A stretch of DNA of 64,000 nt, taken from contig NZ_JACHGB010000003.1 in assembly GCF_014202215.1 (NCBI RefSeq), positions 248,001-312,000 on the forward strand, given 5' to 3'. The notes under the pieces were generated by a model. It saw only the letters and a list, made by a program, of their open reading frames with translations, made no database searches and had not been told where the DNA came from. Position numbers and translations under genes: made by a program. The stretch is from Quisquiliibacterium transsilvanicum. Lineage in GTDB: Bacteria; Pseudomonadota; Gammaproteobacteria; Burkholderiales; Burkholderiaceae_E. Below are positions 8,672 through 17,714 of the stretch, piece after piece (positions within the stretch are counted from its first letter, which is position 1; the number at the start of each line of letters is the position of its first letter).

Positions 8672-11600
8672 ATGAGCGTCGAATTCGATGACCTGATTCC
8701 CAGCAACAACAGCAGCATCGAATTCGATGACCTGATTCCCCAGGGGCCCAGCCTCACCGAGCGGGTGGCAGGCGGCGTTCGCGCCCTGTTCGGCAACATC
8801 GTCACCCCGCTCAACGTGGGGGCCAAGGTCCGCCAGCTCGCGGACACCGTGAATCCGCCCGAGCCGACGGGCTCTGTGTTCGATCGCCTGCCGCCCGAGC
8901 CCGCGCCGTTCGACTTCGCGCGCGCCAGCGCTGTGCGCCGGTCCATTGATGACCAGGTGGCCACGCAGCAGGCGCGTGAGGCGCAGTACGGCAGCATCGG
9001 CCCGATCGTCGGCCCCAAGCCCAGCGTGGGCAGTGTGGCCGGCGGACTGCTGTCGGACCTGGTGGCCGGCGGCAAGGCGGCGCGCGCCGGCATCAACCAG
9101 ATGGCCGGCGACATCAGCGGGTCCGAGTACCTGCTGGACAAGGCCAAGCGCGAGGCCGCGCAGGCCGAGCTGATGCGCGCGGTGAACACGCCCGAGTTCG
9201 AGAGCGAGACCGCCCGGGGCATCTATGGGGGCCTGTCCAGCACAGTGCGCCAGCTGCCCGCGATCGCGGCGGCCGTGGCCACACGCAACCCCAACATCGC
9301 GCTGGGCGGCATGGTGGCGCCGATGGTGCCCGAGGAATACGGCAAGTTCCGCCAGCGTGGCGCCGACCCGCTGGCCGCCCTGGCTGGCGCCGCGGGATCG
9401 GCCGCGACCGAGTACGTCACCGAGAAGCTGCCCATGGGCTTTCTGGTGCGGCAGTTCGGCCGTGCCGGTGCCGGCCAGTTCCTGACCGGCATGCTGGCGC
9501 GCGAGGTGCCCGGCGAGCAGCTGGCCACGCTGGTGCAGGACGCCATCGACACCGCCGTGGCGAACCCAGACAAAACCTGGGGCGACTACATTGCCGAGCG
9601 CCCGGGGGCCATGTACCAGACCCTGCTGGCCACGATCACGCAAACCGGCGTCATGGGTGGCGCCAATGCGGTGGCTGGCCGACTGGCCCGGCAGGCTGAG
9701 CCGCCCACCCCGCAGCCTGCCGATTATCAGGACGCAGTGGCCCGGGTGTTTGGCCGCACCGCGCCGCCGGCACCCGCGCCCGCCCCCCAGCCCGCCCCGG
9801 CGCCGCAGCCGGCGCCCGAGGCCGAGGTGGTGAGCCGCATCCTTCAGGCCATCGAGCAGACCCAGAATGTCCCGAACCTACCGCCCGCCCCACGAGCCCA
9901 AGCCGAAGCCCCGGCAACTCAAGCGCCAGCGCCAGCAGCAGTCGATGCAGCCGCGCCCGCTGGAGTACCCGCAGAACCTGCCGCCCCTGACGTGGAAGCC
10001 GCTAGGCTGACGTTCGATGACCTGGTGCCCGACCTGACGCCGAAGGAGGTGCGCACCGAAAACAAGGACGGCAGCGTGACGGTGGCCACGTGGACGCCGC
10101 AGGCCGATGGCCGGTTTGTGCGCCAGGTCCGCACCGAGCCCGCGCCCGACGTGTCGAAAAACACGCCGGAATTGAACACGCCGCCGGGACCTGTACAGAA
10201 ATCGCCGGAAATTGAACAGGTGGATGGTGCCCTCACGGATGAGGGTACCAAGCAGCCCATCCTGCAGAACCGCAACCGGGCCACGCCATCGAGCATCGCG
10301 CAGATGCAGAGCATTGCGGCCCAACCCGACTACGGCCGCCTGGGTTTTTCGCGCGACTTCGCCAACGGCGCCCCGGTGGTGGCCGGTGGCCAGGTGGCGC
10401 CCGAGCAGCTGGGCCGCCAGGATGTGGCCGTGGCCAGCGACGGCCGGCGCATCCCGGTGCAGTACGCGGTGGTGGAGGCGGCCGACGTGTTGCCTTCCAA
10501 CCAAGCCGATGGCACGCCCAACGCCGACTACGGCAACCAGGCGGTGCAGCGCATCCGCGCAATTGCCGGCAATGGCCGCATCGCCGGCCTGCAGCTGGCC
10601 TACCGCAAGGGCACGACGCCCGGCTACCTGCAGGAGCTGGCGAACGACACGCTGCACGGCGTGAGCCCGGGCGTGATCCGCGGCATGCGCGCGCCGGTGC
10701 TGGTGCGCGTGATGCCCGCCGACCAGGTGACGGCCGACATTGGCGACGTGTCCAACACCGTCGGCAACCTGAACCTGTCGGCGGTGGAGCAGGCCAACAA
10801 CGACGCCCAGCGGGTCAACCTGGACGCCCTGCAATTTGCCGAGGACGGCAGCATCACGCCCGAGGCGGTGCGCCAGTTCGTGCGCGCGATGCCGCAGGCC
10901 GAGCAGGGCGGACTGATCGACACCAACGGCCAGCCGACCAAGCAGGCGGTGGACCGCATCAATGCGGCCGTGTTCGCCAAGGCCTACGGCAACGACCAGC
11001 TGGTGCGCCTGTACGCGCAGGCCCAAGACCCCGAAGCGCGCAACGTGCTGTCCGCCCTGGCGCAGGTCGCGCCGAAGATGGCACGCCTGGAAGGTGCTGG
11101 CGCGCTGGACATCCGCGGCGTGGTGACGCAGGCCGCCGAGATTGCGGTGAACGCGCGGCGCGAGGGCAAGGCCCTGTCGCTGGCGGCGCGCCAGCTGGAC
11201 ATGGCCGCCGACCCAGATGTGGGCGCGGTGCTGGAGCTGTTTGCGCGCAACCCGCGCAGCGTCAAGCCGGTGGTGGAGGCCCTGAGCCGCGCGGCCGACT
11301 TTGCTTACACTGAGGCCAACAAGCCGGGCGAAGACATGTTCGGGGAAGTGCCCCGCGCAGGCCGCGCCGACATCATCAACCAACTGGGCCCGCAAGATGA
11401 ACGAGCAAGCCAAGAAACTCTGGAAGACCCCGCAGGGCGGCAGCCTGCTGGGCAAGATGCTGGACGGCAAGCCCCTGAGCCCGCAGGACCAGCAGCACCT
11501 GCAGAAGCTGAAGCAGGCCGACCCGCCGAAGCCGAAGGGCTGAACGACGGCCAGGACTGGATGACCGCACTGTTCGGCGGCGAGCAAGAACAGACAGCCA

Positions 11601-14600
11601 ACCAGACCCCTGCATTCACACCGAGGCGCGATCCGGCCGCTCTGAGCGCAGTGCTGGCCGATGCCAAGCGCGAAGCGGAAGCAGCCCGCGACGACTGGGC
11701 CAGCCGCACTTACAAACAGAACCGGACGCAGGTAGAGCTGCGCGGTGACGGACCATCCCGGCAGGATTCCAAATCGGTTTCGGCCATCAACGAAAGCCGG
11801 CGCCAGAAGAACATTGAGGCGCTGAATCAGGAAATCGCAGCCATTGAGCGCATGGAGCGCATGCTGGCCAGCGAGCAGTCAGCCAGCCGCCTGCTGGACA
11901 TCCTGAACAAGACGATGGAGCAGGCCGAGCAGGCGGTGCAGAACCGCACCGCCGTGGTGGGCAAAACCCCCGCCGAGGCTTTCGAGTACCAAATCCTGCA
12001 GCGCCTGGACATCAAGCCCGCGCAGGGCGCCTTTACATCCAACCGGGTGAGCAAGGCATTGCTGGCCTACCTGCAGGGCGAGCAGCAAGAGACTGTGCAG
12101 CAAGAGGCCGCACCCGAGCCCCTGCTGACCGCGCCCACCCCCGAGGAAGTCACCCAGCGACTGGAGCGACTGGAGCAGGCCGAGGCCGAGCGCAAGGCCG
12201 CCGAGGCCAAAGCAGAGCAGGACGAGCGCGAGCGCCAACAGCGCGCCGAGATTGCCCGGCGCAGCGAGGCCGCGGCCGACACGTTCGAGCTGGGCCAGGA
12301 CCCGATGGCCAACCTGACCGGCCAGGGCGACATCTTCAGCGCGCCAGCAGAGCCCGGGGACGCGAAAGATTCCGGGCCTGAAATCCCGGCAAACGAAAGT
12401 CGCTCAGCCCCGCCCGCGGATGCGCGCCCGAGCGCACCGGCAAAGCCCATCGAGGACTTCGGCGAGAAGCTGGGCGGTGCGCGCAAGGACCGCGCGCCGT
12501 CCCTGTCCGCAGACCTGACCGACGAGGACATTGCCACCAAGCCCTTCAGCCAGATTTGGCCGGCGGCCGAGGTGGACGGCATCGAGGACAAGTTCGCCGC
12601 GGCGGTCGCGTTTGCCGCCCGCGCTGAAGTGCCGGCCAAGCCACGCGTGGCCTACAAGGTCAAACGCTGGGTGGAGAAGGTCAAGACCGTGCGCGAGCTG
12701 GCCCGGATGATCGTGGATGGCGACATCACCCCGCCGGACTTCATGGCCCGGCTGCGCCAGAACCCATCGCTGAACGCCTTTGCCGACAAGGTAGAGCTGC
12801 TGGGTGCGATTGACCGGACGCAGTGGAGTCGCATCGGGGAGGTGGAGGCCTTCCCAGACGCCTACCGCATGGAGGACGACGGCAAGCGCGTGCCCACACC
12901 GCTCACGCGGGTGCAGATCGACGGCAAGACCCACAACATCCCCGCTTCAAACATTGTGACGGCGATCGACCGCGTGGACGAGCTGCTGGCCGGCGAGGCC
13001 GAGGCGAAGAAGATGCAGTTCGAGATTCGCCAGAACACGAAGACCGGCGAGGTGTTCATCAACAAGAAGGGCGACAAGGAATACCGCAAGCTCCAGACCT
13101 TCGCGGATGCCAAGCAGGCCCGCGCCTACATCAAGGACAGCTACGACGACCTGGTGGCCGCATGGGAGGCAGTGAAGGAGAGCGACAACGTCAAGAAGAC
13201 GGACGTGCGCGGCGAGGTCAACCGGCCGCGCACCGGCGCCGATCGACGTGGCGGGCAGGATGTGACGCCTGAGCAGTTCAGCGAGACCTTCGGCTTCCGT
13301 GGCGTGGAGTTCGGCAACTGGGTGGGGCAGGGCGCCAATGCCAAGGAGCGCCAGGGCATGCTCAACCAGGCCTACGACGCTTTGCTGGACCTGGCCGAGA
13401 TCGTTGGCATCCCGCCCAAGGCCATTTCGCTCAATGGCTCGATGGGTCTGGCGTTCGGCGCGCGCGGCAGCGGCAAGGCGGCGGCGCATTTCGAGCCCGG
13501 CAATCTGGTCATCAACCTGACCAAGACCAAGGGCGCCGGGTCGCTGGCGCACGAATGGTTCCACGCGCTGGACAACTACTTTGCCCGCCAGCGTGGCGGC
13601 GAGGTGCCGATGCAGCGCGGCGTCAATGCGCAGCAGGCCTATCGCACCAACAACTACATCACCTACCGGCCCGAGCCGCTGTACATCCACAAGACCCAGC
13701 GCAGCACGCCGATCACCAAGGCGAAGCTGCAGCGCTACCACGAGCAGAACCCGAAGTCGGCGTATTACGACCCCGACAACTGGCAGGTGGACCCGCGCCA
13801 CCCCAACGGTGTGCGCCCCGAGGTGGAGCGCGCGTTTGCCGAGCTGGTGGAGGCGCTGGATCAGTCGCCCATGGTCCAGCGCGCGGCATCGCTGGACAAG
13901 GCGCCGGACGGCTACTGGTCCCGCATCATCGAGCGCGGCGCCCGCGCGTTCGAGAACTACGTCATCACCAAGATGATGGAGAAGGGCTACCAGAACGACT
14001 ACCTGGCCAACGTGCGGCCGGTGGACGAATTCCCGCGCAGCCGCGAGCGCTACCCGTACCTGCTGCCCGAGGAAGTGGCGCCCATTGCAGAGGCCTTCGA
14101 CAACCTGTTCGGCACCATCGAGACCAAGGAAACCGACCGGGGCGTGATGCTGTACGAGCCCGATGCCTCCTACAATGCAGAGGCACCCCGGCGCCCCTAC
14201 ACCGATGACCGACAGCTCCAACTCTTCCTTGATAACGGACCTGACCGAAGCCAGGCAGGCCCGCGTGGAGAAGCTGCCCAGCGGGAGGCCGTTGCCGCCG
14301 TGGACGACCTACGATCCACCGAAACCGTACTTGGCCTTGCCCTGTCGCGTGATTACGCTGCCCGCCAGCGAGTCAGCCTCGTCGGACAAAAAGTAGAGAG
14401 CGCCGAGGACCTGGCCATCCTGGCCCAGGTGTACCGCGACCCCCGATTCGAGACCTTCCGTGTCGTGTTCGTGAACGACGCGGGCAAGGTGGTTTCACAG
14501 GTGGGCCTGACCAGCCGACTGCCTGCATCCGCTCAGGCCATCATGGGCAACGACCTGGAAGGCTACCTGCGCGACCTGTCAGCTACCGCCCGCAACCGTG

Positions 14601-17600
14601 GCGCCACCGGGTTCTACATGCTGCACAACCACCCCAGTGGAATCGCGGCCCCGAGCATGGCGGACCGATCCATCACCCAGCAGTTTGCGATGCTGATGCC
14701 CGCGCTGCAGTTCAAGTCGCACGTGGTGATCGACACGAACGAGTATTCGACCATCGACGGCAAGGGCCGCAGCGAAACCCTGAAGAAGGACTTTGGCCAG
14801 CCGGCCCCTTATCGCGCGCAGGAATGGGAGGACGTGAAGATCAGCGGCCCGGACGATGTGATGGCCATGGCCAAGCGCCTGCAGGTGGACTGGGACGCTG
14901 TGACGCTGATCCACACCGACAACCAGTACAACGTGAAGACCATCAGCACCATTCCGTCGAACCTTGCGGTGGGTAACCCCGAAGCCCTGAAGAAGCACGT
15001 GCTGAAGGCTTCGCTGAAGGTGCGGGGCTCGCAGGTTTTTGCAGTCGGCCGCAATGTGCTGGCGCTTTCCCGCATGAACGGCTTGGTGGTGGACGGCATC
15101 TTTGTGCACGACGATGGCCGAGTCAGGAGCTTGCGCAGCGAGGGCAAGATCGGTGGTGGCCAGCCGTTCCCGGAGAGCCGCCGCACCCGCGTGAGCCCCG
15201 ACACCAGCCCGGAATTCGCCTACCTGCGCGAGGATGCGCAGCAGGCCACCACGCGGCGCGTGGCCGAGGATGGCCCGGAATACGGCAGCCAGCAGCCCAA
15301 CGCCAACCGGGACGCCCTGGGCCGCTTCAAGTTCCGCCTGGGGGAGGTGGCGCTGCACAAGCTGGACGCCGTGACCCGGCCGCTGCAGGAGCGGTTCGGC
15401 ATGCGCATGGCATCGCCCGAGCTGCGCCGCCAGCTGCGCCAGATGAAGGCGACCATCGAGGAAGCCAAGCGCGCGGCCGTGGACGTGGCCAAGGAAATGA
15501 GCGCCATGCCCGAGGCCGACCGGGCCATGGTGTCGGACATCGTGGAAAAGATGATCGCGCCTGGCGTGGTGCCACCCGAGCACGCGGTGCGCGTGGCCGA
15601 CGCGATCACCCGCACCATGGACCAGCAGACCGACGAGCTGGTGGCACTGGGCATGTTGAGCGCCGACAGCGCCGACCGGTGGCGCGGCCGCTACCTGCCG
15701 CGCATCTACAACCGTGAGACCGAGCTGCAGGACGATCCGCTCATCAAGCGCCTGTTCAAGACCGGCACGCCGACCATGCAGGGCATCGGCGGGGGCTCGC
15801 TCAAGGGCCGGGGCCTGTTCCAGGACGTGAGCGTGGACGCGGTGGACCAGTGGCTGGCCATGGGCTACGAGGTGCGCGACCCGCACTGGAAGCTGGTGCA
15901 GGGCAAGCTGGAGCTGAAGGACCCGAACGCGCCGCAGGTGGCGCGCGACCAGGTGACGGTGTGGCGCGACTGGACGCCCAGCGAGCGGGCGCAGATGGGC
16001 GAGAACCGGGACGCGCTCTACCGCTTCGTGCAGGGCTACACCGCCATGCAGCGCGACATCGCCCTGGGCCGGCTGTTCAACAACATCGCCAACAACCCTG
16101 AGTGGGTGCGCCGTTCGGGTTCCGATGGCTGGGTGCAGGTGCCGACCACCGAGATCCCCGACACCGGCGGCGTTAAGCGCTACGGCAACCTGGCGGGCCT
16201 GTGGGTGCGCCGCGACGTGATGAGCCACCTGACCCAGTTCGAGGAAGCGGCCAACGACACGCTGCAGCTGTACCGCGAGGCCCTGGGCCTGTGGAAGGAG
16301 GGCAAGACTGCGCTGAACCCAGTGGCTCACTTCAACAACGTGATGGCCAACGTGAGCATGGCGCACTTCGCCGGCGTGTCGTACTGGGATGGCCACAAGT
16401 ACGTGGCCGCGGTGCGCGACCTGGCCACCGATGCCGCCATGGTGGACGAGGCCCGCAAGGTGGGGCTGTTCACGGGCAGCTTCACGAAGGAGGAAATGGT
16501 CCAGGCCATGCCGCCCGAGCTGCAGAAGCTGATGGAGCTGGACGAGGGCCGGGCGCGCAAGGCGGGCAAGCAGGTGATGAACGCGCTGACGTTCTGGCTG
16601 CGCCGGCCGCTGCGCGATGCCTACGAGTTCGAGGACTCGTTCTTCAAGTACCTGATCTACCGCGATGCGCGCCAGCAGGGCATGAGCCCTGAGGACGCGA
16701 CGGACTACGCGCTGCGCTACATCTTCACCTACGACGACCTGCCGAGCGGGGCGCGCAAGGTGCGGGACTACGCCATCCCGTTCTTCAGCTGGACCTACAA
16801 GGCGGCGCCGGCGCTGCTGCACACGGCCATGGTGTACCCGTGGCGCTTCATGGCCCCGGCCGCTGCGCTGCACGGCATCAACCTGGTGGCCTATGCGCTG
16901 GCCGCGGGCGACGAGGACGACAACTGGCTGGAGAAGATCGCCAAGGGCCGCGAGCTGGAGAAGGAAGAGCGCGAGGCGCTGCCGGAGCGCAGCCAGGGCA
17001 TGGGCCTGCTGGCCAACCCCAAGACCATCCGCCTGGGCACCGACAGCGTGACCGGCAACCCGGTGTTCTTGGACGCTTCGCGTGTGGTGCCGGGCGGCGA
17101 CATGTTCGACATGGTGAACCAGGCCGGCGGCCTGCCCCTGCCGGCGCCGCTGATGCCGAACCACCCGGTACTGTCGGCCTTCAGCGCCATGATCGCCAAC
17201 AAGGAAATGTTCATGGGCCGCGAGGTGACGGACAAGAACGACACCGGCCTGGAGGCGGCCGAGAAGCGCGCCAAATGGATGGCCGGGTTCATGCTGCCGG
17301 CGGTGGCCCCCGGAGGCTACCACTCGCAGCGCATTGCCGACGCCGCGGCCAACGCGATGGACACGGTGATCACCGTGCCGGGTTTTGGTGAGTTCACCGG
17401 CGTGGACCGGTCCGGCCAGCCGGTGCAGCCCAAGTTCGCGGCCATGCAGACCCTGGGCATCAAGGCGCGGCCGGTGGACCTGGAGCTGGAGGCGCAGCGC
17501 AAGCGCGCGCAGGAGGCGGCCGTCATCAACTCCATCGCGGCCGAGGTGCGCAGCATGGCCCGCCTGTACCAGCGTGGCGCGGTGTCGGACCGCATGATGG

Positions 17601-17656
17601 AGCAGACCCGCGAGAAGGCGCGCGAGAAGATCGAGCGCGTCCGCGAGGACGAGTGA
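8672..17656 (+). CDS. Giant phage polyvalent protein (DdrB-ParB, LPD1 HExxH, RadC/JAMM, LPD38-like)
   Basis: The protein has 2,994 residues. Visible domains in order: a duplicated FDDLIP motif (residues 5-10 and 18-23, a third FDDLVP at 448-453); a Gly/Ala-rich amphipathic region to ~340; a Pro/Ala linker; a DdrB-like ParB domain at ~530-725 (LQNRNRATPSSIAQM, then AIAGNGRIAGLQLAY); helical and coiled-coil segments with Gln/Glu linkers; LPD1 with zinc-peptidase motif HEWFHALD at 1627-1634; a RadC/JAMM domain with HNHPSG at 1985-1990 and Ser1995/Asp1998 completing H-x-H-x7-S-x2-D; and an LPD38-like C-terminal third with hydrophobic helices near 2700-2750. Proteins of this type in P1 (DarB) and related phages are carried in the capsid and delivered with DNA, protecting it or modifying host targets. 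Two nested ORFs lie in the +1 frame. Domain calls rest on motifs, not searches. Confidence 0.8.
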   Translation: MSVEFDDLIPSNNSSIEFDDLIPQGPSLTERVAGGVRALFGNIVTPLNVGAKVRQLADTVNPPEPTGSVFDRLPPEPAPFDFARASAVRRSIDDQVATQQAREAQYGSIGPIVGPKPSVGSVAGGLLSDLVAGGKAARAGINQMAGDISGSEYLLDKAKREAAQAELMRAVNTPEFESETARGIYGGLSSTVRQLPAIAAAVATRNPNIALGGMVAPMVPEEYGKFRQRGADPLAALAGAAGSAATEYVTEKLPMGFLVRQFGRAGAGQFLTGMLAREVPGEQLATLVQDAIDTAVANPDKTWGDYIAERPGAMYQTLLATITQTGVMGGANAVAGRLARQAEPPTPQPADYQDAVARVFGRTAPPAPAPAPQPAPAPQPAPEAEVVSRILQAIEQTQNVPNLPPAPRAQAEAPATQAPAPAAVDAAAPAGVPAEPAAPDVEAARLTFDDLVPDLTPKEVRTENKDGSVTVATWTPQADGRFVRQVRTEPAPDVSKNTPELNTPPGPVQKSPEIEQVDGALTDEGTKQPILQNRNRATPSSIAQMQSIAAQPDYGRLGFSRDFANGAPVVAGGQVAPEQLGRQDVAVASDGRRIPVQYAVVEAADVLPSNQADGTPNADYGNQAVQRIRAIAGNGRIAGLQLAYRKGTTPGYLQELANDTLHGVSPGVIRGMRAPVLVRVMPADQVTADIGDVSNTVGNLNLSAVEQANNDAQRVNLDALQFAEDGSITPEAVRQFVRAMPQAEQGGLIDTNGQPTKQAVDRINAAVFAKAYGNDQLVRLYAQAQDPEARNVLSALAQVAPKMARLEGAGALDIRGVVTQAAEIAVNARREGKALSLAARQLDMAADPDVGAVLELFARNPRSVKPVVEALSRAADFAYTEANKPGEDMFGEVPRAGRADIINQLGPQDERASQETLEDPAGRQPAGQDAGRQAPEPAGPAAPAEAEAGRPAEAEGLNDGQDWMTALFGGEQEQTANQTPAFTPRRDPAALSAVLADAKREAEAARDDWASRTYKQNRTQVELRGDGPSRQDSKSVSAINESRRQKNIEALNQEIAAIERMERMLASEQSASRLLDILNKTMEQAEQAVQNRTAVVGKTPAEAFEYQILQRLDIKPAQGAFTSNRVSKALLAYLQGEQQETVQQEAAPEPLLTAPTPEEVTQRLERLEQAEAERKAAEAKAEQDERERQQRAEIARRSEAAADTFELGQDPMANLTGQGDIFSAPAEPGDAKDSGPEIPANESRSAPPADARPSAPAKPIEDFGEKLGGARKDRAPSLSADLTDEDIATKPFSQIWPAAEVDGIEDKFAAAVAFAARAEVPAKPRVAYKVKRWVEKVKTVRELARMIVDGDITPPDFMARLRQNPSLNAFADKVELLGAIDRTQWSRIGEVEAFPDAYRMEDDGKRVPTPLTRVQIDGKTHNIPASNIVTAIDRVDELLAGEAEAKKMQFEIRQNTKTGEVFINKKGDKEYRKLQTFADAKQARAYIKDSYDDLVAAWEAVKESDNVKKTDVRGEVNRPRTGADRRGGQDVTPEQFSETFGFRGVEFGNWVGQGANAKERQGMLNQAYDALLDLAEIVGIPPKAISLNGSMGLAFGARGSGKAAAHFEPGNLVINLTKTKGAGSLAHEWFHALDNYFARQRGGEVPMQRGVNAQQAYRTNNYITYRPEPLYIHKTQRSTPITKAKLQRYHEQNPKSAYYDPDNWQVDPRHPNGVRPEVERAFAELVEALDQSPMVQRAASLDKAPDGYWSRIIERGARAFENYVITKMMEKGYQNDYLANVRPVDEFPRSRERYPYLLPEEVAPIAEAFDNLFGTIETKETDRGVMLYEPDASYNAEAPRRPYTDDRQLQLFLDNGPDRSQAGPRGEAAQREAVAAVDDLRSTETVLGLALSRDYAARQRVSLVGQKVESAEDLAILAQVYRDPRFETFRVVFVNDAGKVVSQVGLTSRLPASAQAIMGNDLEGYLRDLSATARNRGATGFYMLHNHPSGIAAPSMADRSITQQFAMLMPALQFKSHVVIDTNEYSTIDGKGRSETLKKDFGQPAPYRAQEWEDVKISGPDDVMAMAKRLQVDWDAVTLIHTDNQYNVKTISTIPSNLAVGNPEALKKHVLKASLKVRGSQVFAVGRNVLALSRMNGLVVDGIFVHDDGRVRSLRSEGKIGGGQPFPESRRTRVSPDTSPEFAYLREDAQQATTRRVAEDGPEYGSQQPNANRDALGRFKFRLGEVALHKLDAVTRPLQERFGMRMASPELRRQLRQMKATIEEAKRAAVDVAKEMSAMPEADRAMVSDIVEKMIAPGVVPPEHAVRVADAITRTMDQQTDELVALGMLSADSADRWRGRYLPRIYNRETELQDDPLIKRLFKTGTPTMQGIGGGSLKGRGLFQDVSVDAVDQWLAMGYEVRDPHWKLVQGKLELKDPNAPQVARDQVTVWRDWTPSERAQMGENRDALYRFVQGYTAMQRDIALGRLFNNIANNPEWVRRSGSDGWVQVPTTEIPDTGGVKRYGNLAGLWVRRDVMSHLTQFEEAANDTLQLYREALGLWKEGKTALNPVAHFNNVMANVSMAHFAGVSYWDGHKYVAAVRDLATDAAMVDEARKVGLFTGSFTKEEMVQAMPPELQKLMELDEGRARKAGKQVMNALTFWLRRPLRDAYEFEDSFFKYLIYRDARQQGMSPEDATDYALRYIFTYDDLPSGARKVRDYAIPFFSWTYKAAPALLHTAMVYPWRFMAPAAALHGINLVAYALAAGDEDDNWLEKIAKGRELEKEEREALPERSQGMGLLANPKTIRLGTDSVTGNPVFLDASRVVPGGDMFDMVNQAGGLPLPAPLMPNHPVLSAFSAMIANKEMFMGREVTDKNDTGLEAAEKRAKWMAGFMLPAVAPGGYHSQRIADAAANAMDTVITVPGFGEFTGVDRSGQPVQPKFAAMQTLGIKARPVDLELEAQRKRAQEAAVINSIAAEVRSMARLYQRGAVSDRMMEQTREKAREKIERVREDE
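11397..11543 (+). CDS. Nested overprinted ORF 1 inside the giant gene
   Basis: This 48-codon ORF in the +1 frame begins ATG and encodes a Lys/Gln/Leu-rich peptide (starts MNEQAKKLWKTPQGG, ends QADPPKPKG). Counting by hand, 46 of 48 codons end in G or C in this frame but only 17 of 48 in the giant ORF frame over the same bases, whereas the giant ORF shows the usual high third-position GC on both sides. Selection on codon use therefore appears to act on the nested frame exactly between its start and stop, while the giant frame is a low-complexity linker here. There is no strong ribosome binding site. Function unknown. Confidence 0.5.
   Translation: MNEQAKKLWKTPQGGSLLGKMLDGKPLSPQDQQHLQKLKQADPPKPKG
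14205..14396 (+). CDS. Nested overprinted ORF 2 inside the giant gene
   Basis: This 63-codon ORF lies in the +1 frame (starts MTDSSNSSLITDLTEARQAR, ends ASESASSDKK), upstream of the RadC/JAMM domain. By hand count 53 of 63 codons end in G or C in this frame against 36 of 63 in the giant frame, a weaker contrast than for nested ORF 1 because the giant frame also encodes plausible sequence leading into the JAMM domain. An alternative upstream start is at 14163. There is no clear ribosome binding site; translation could be coupled. Function unknown. Confidence 0.38.
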   Translation: MTDSSNSSLITDLTEARQARVEKLPSGRPLPPWTTYDPPKPYLALPCRVITLPASESASSDKK

Positions 17657-17714
17657 CAAATGTCCGGCCGCTGTGCCGGGCAACTGAAGAATGGGCGCAT
17701 CTGAAAGGACGCCC

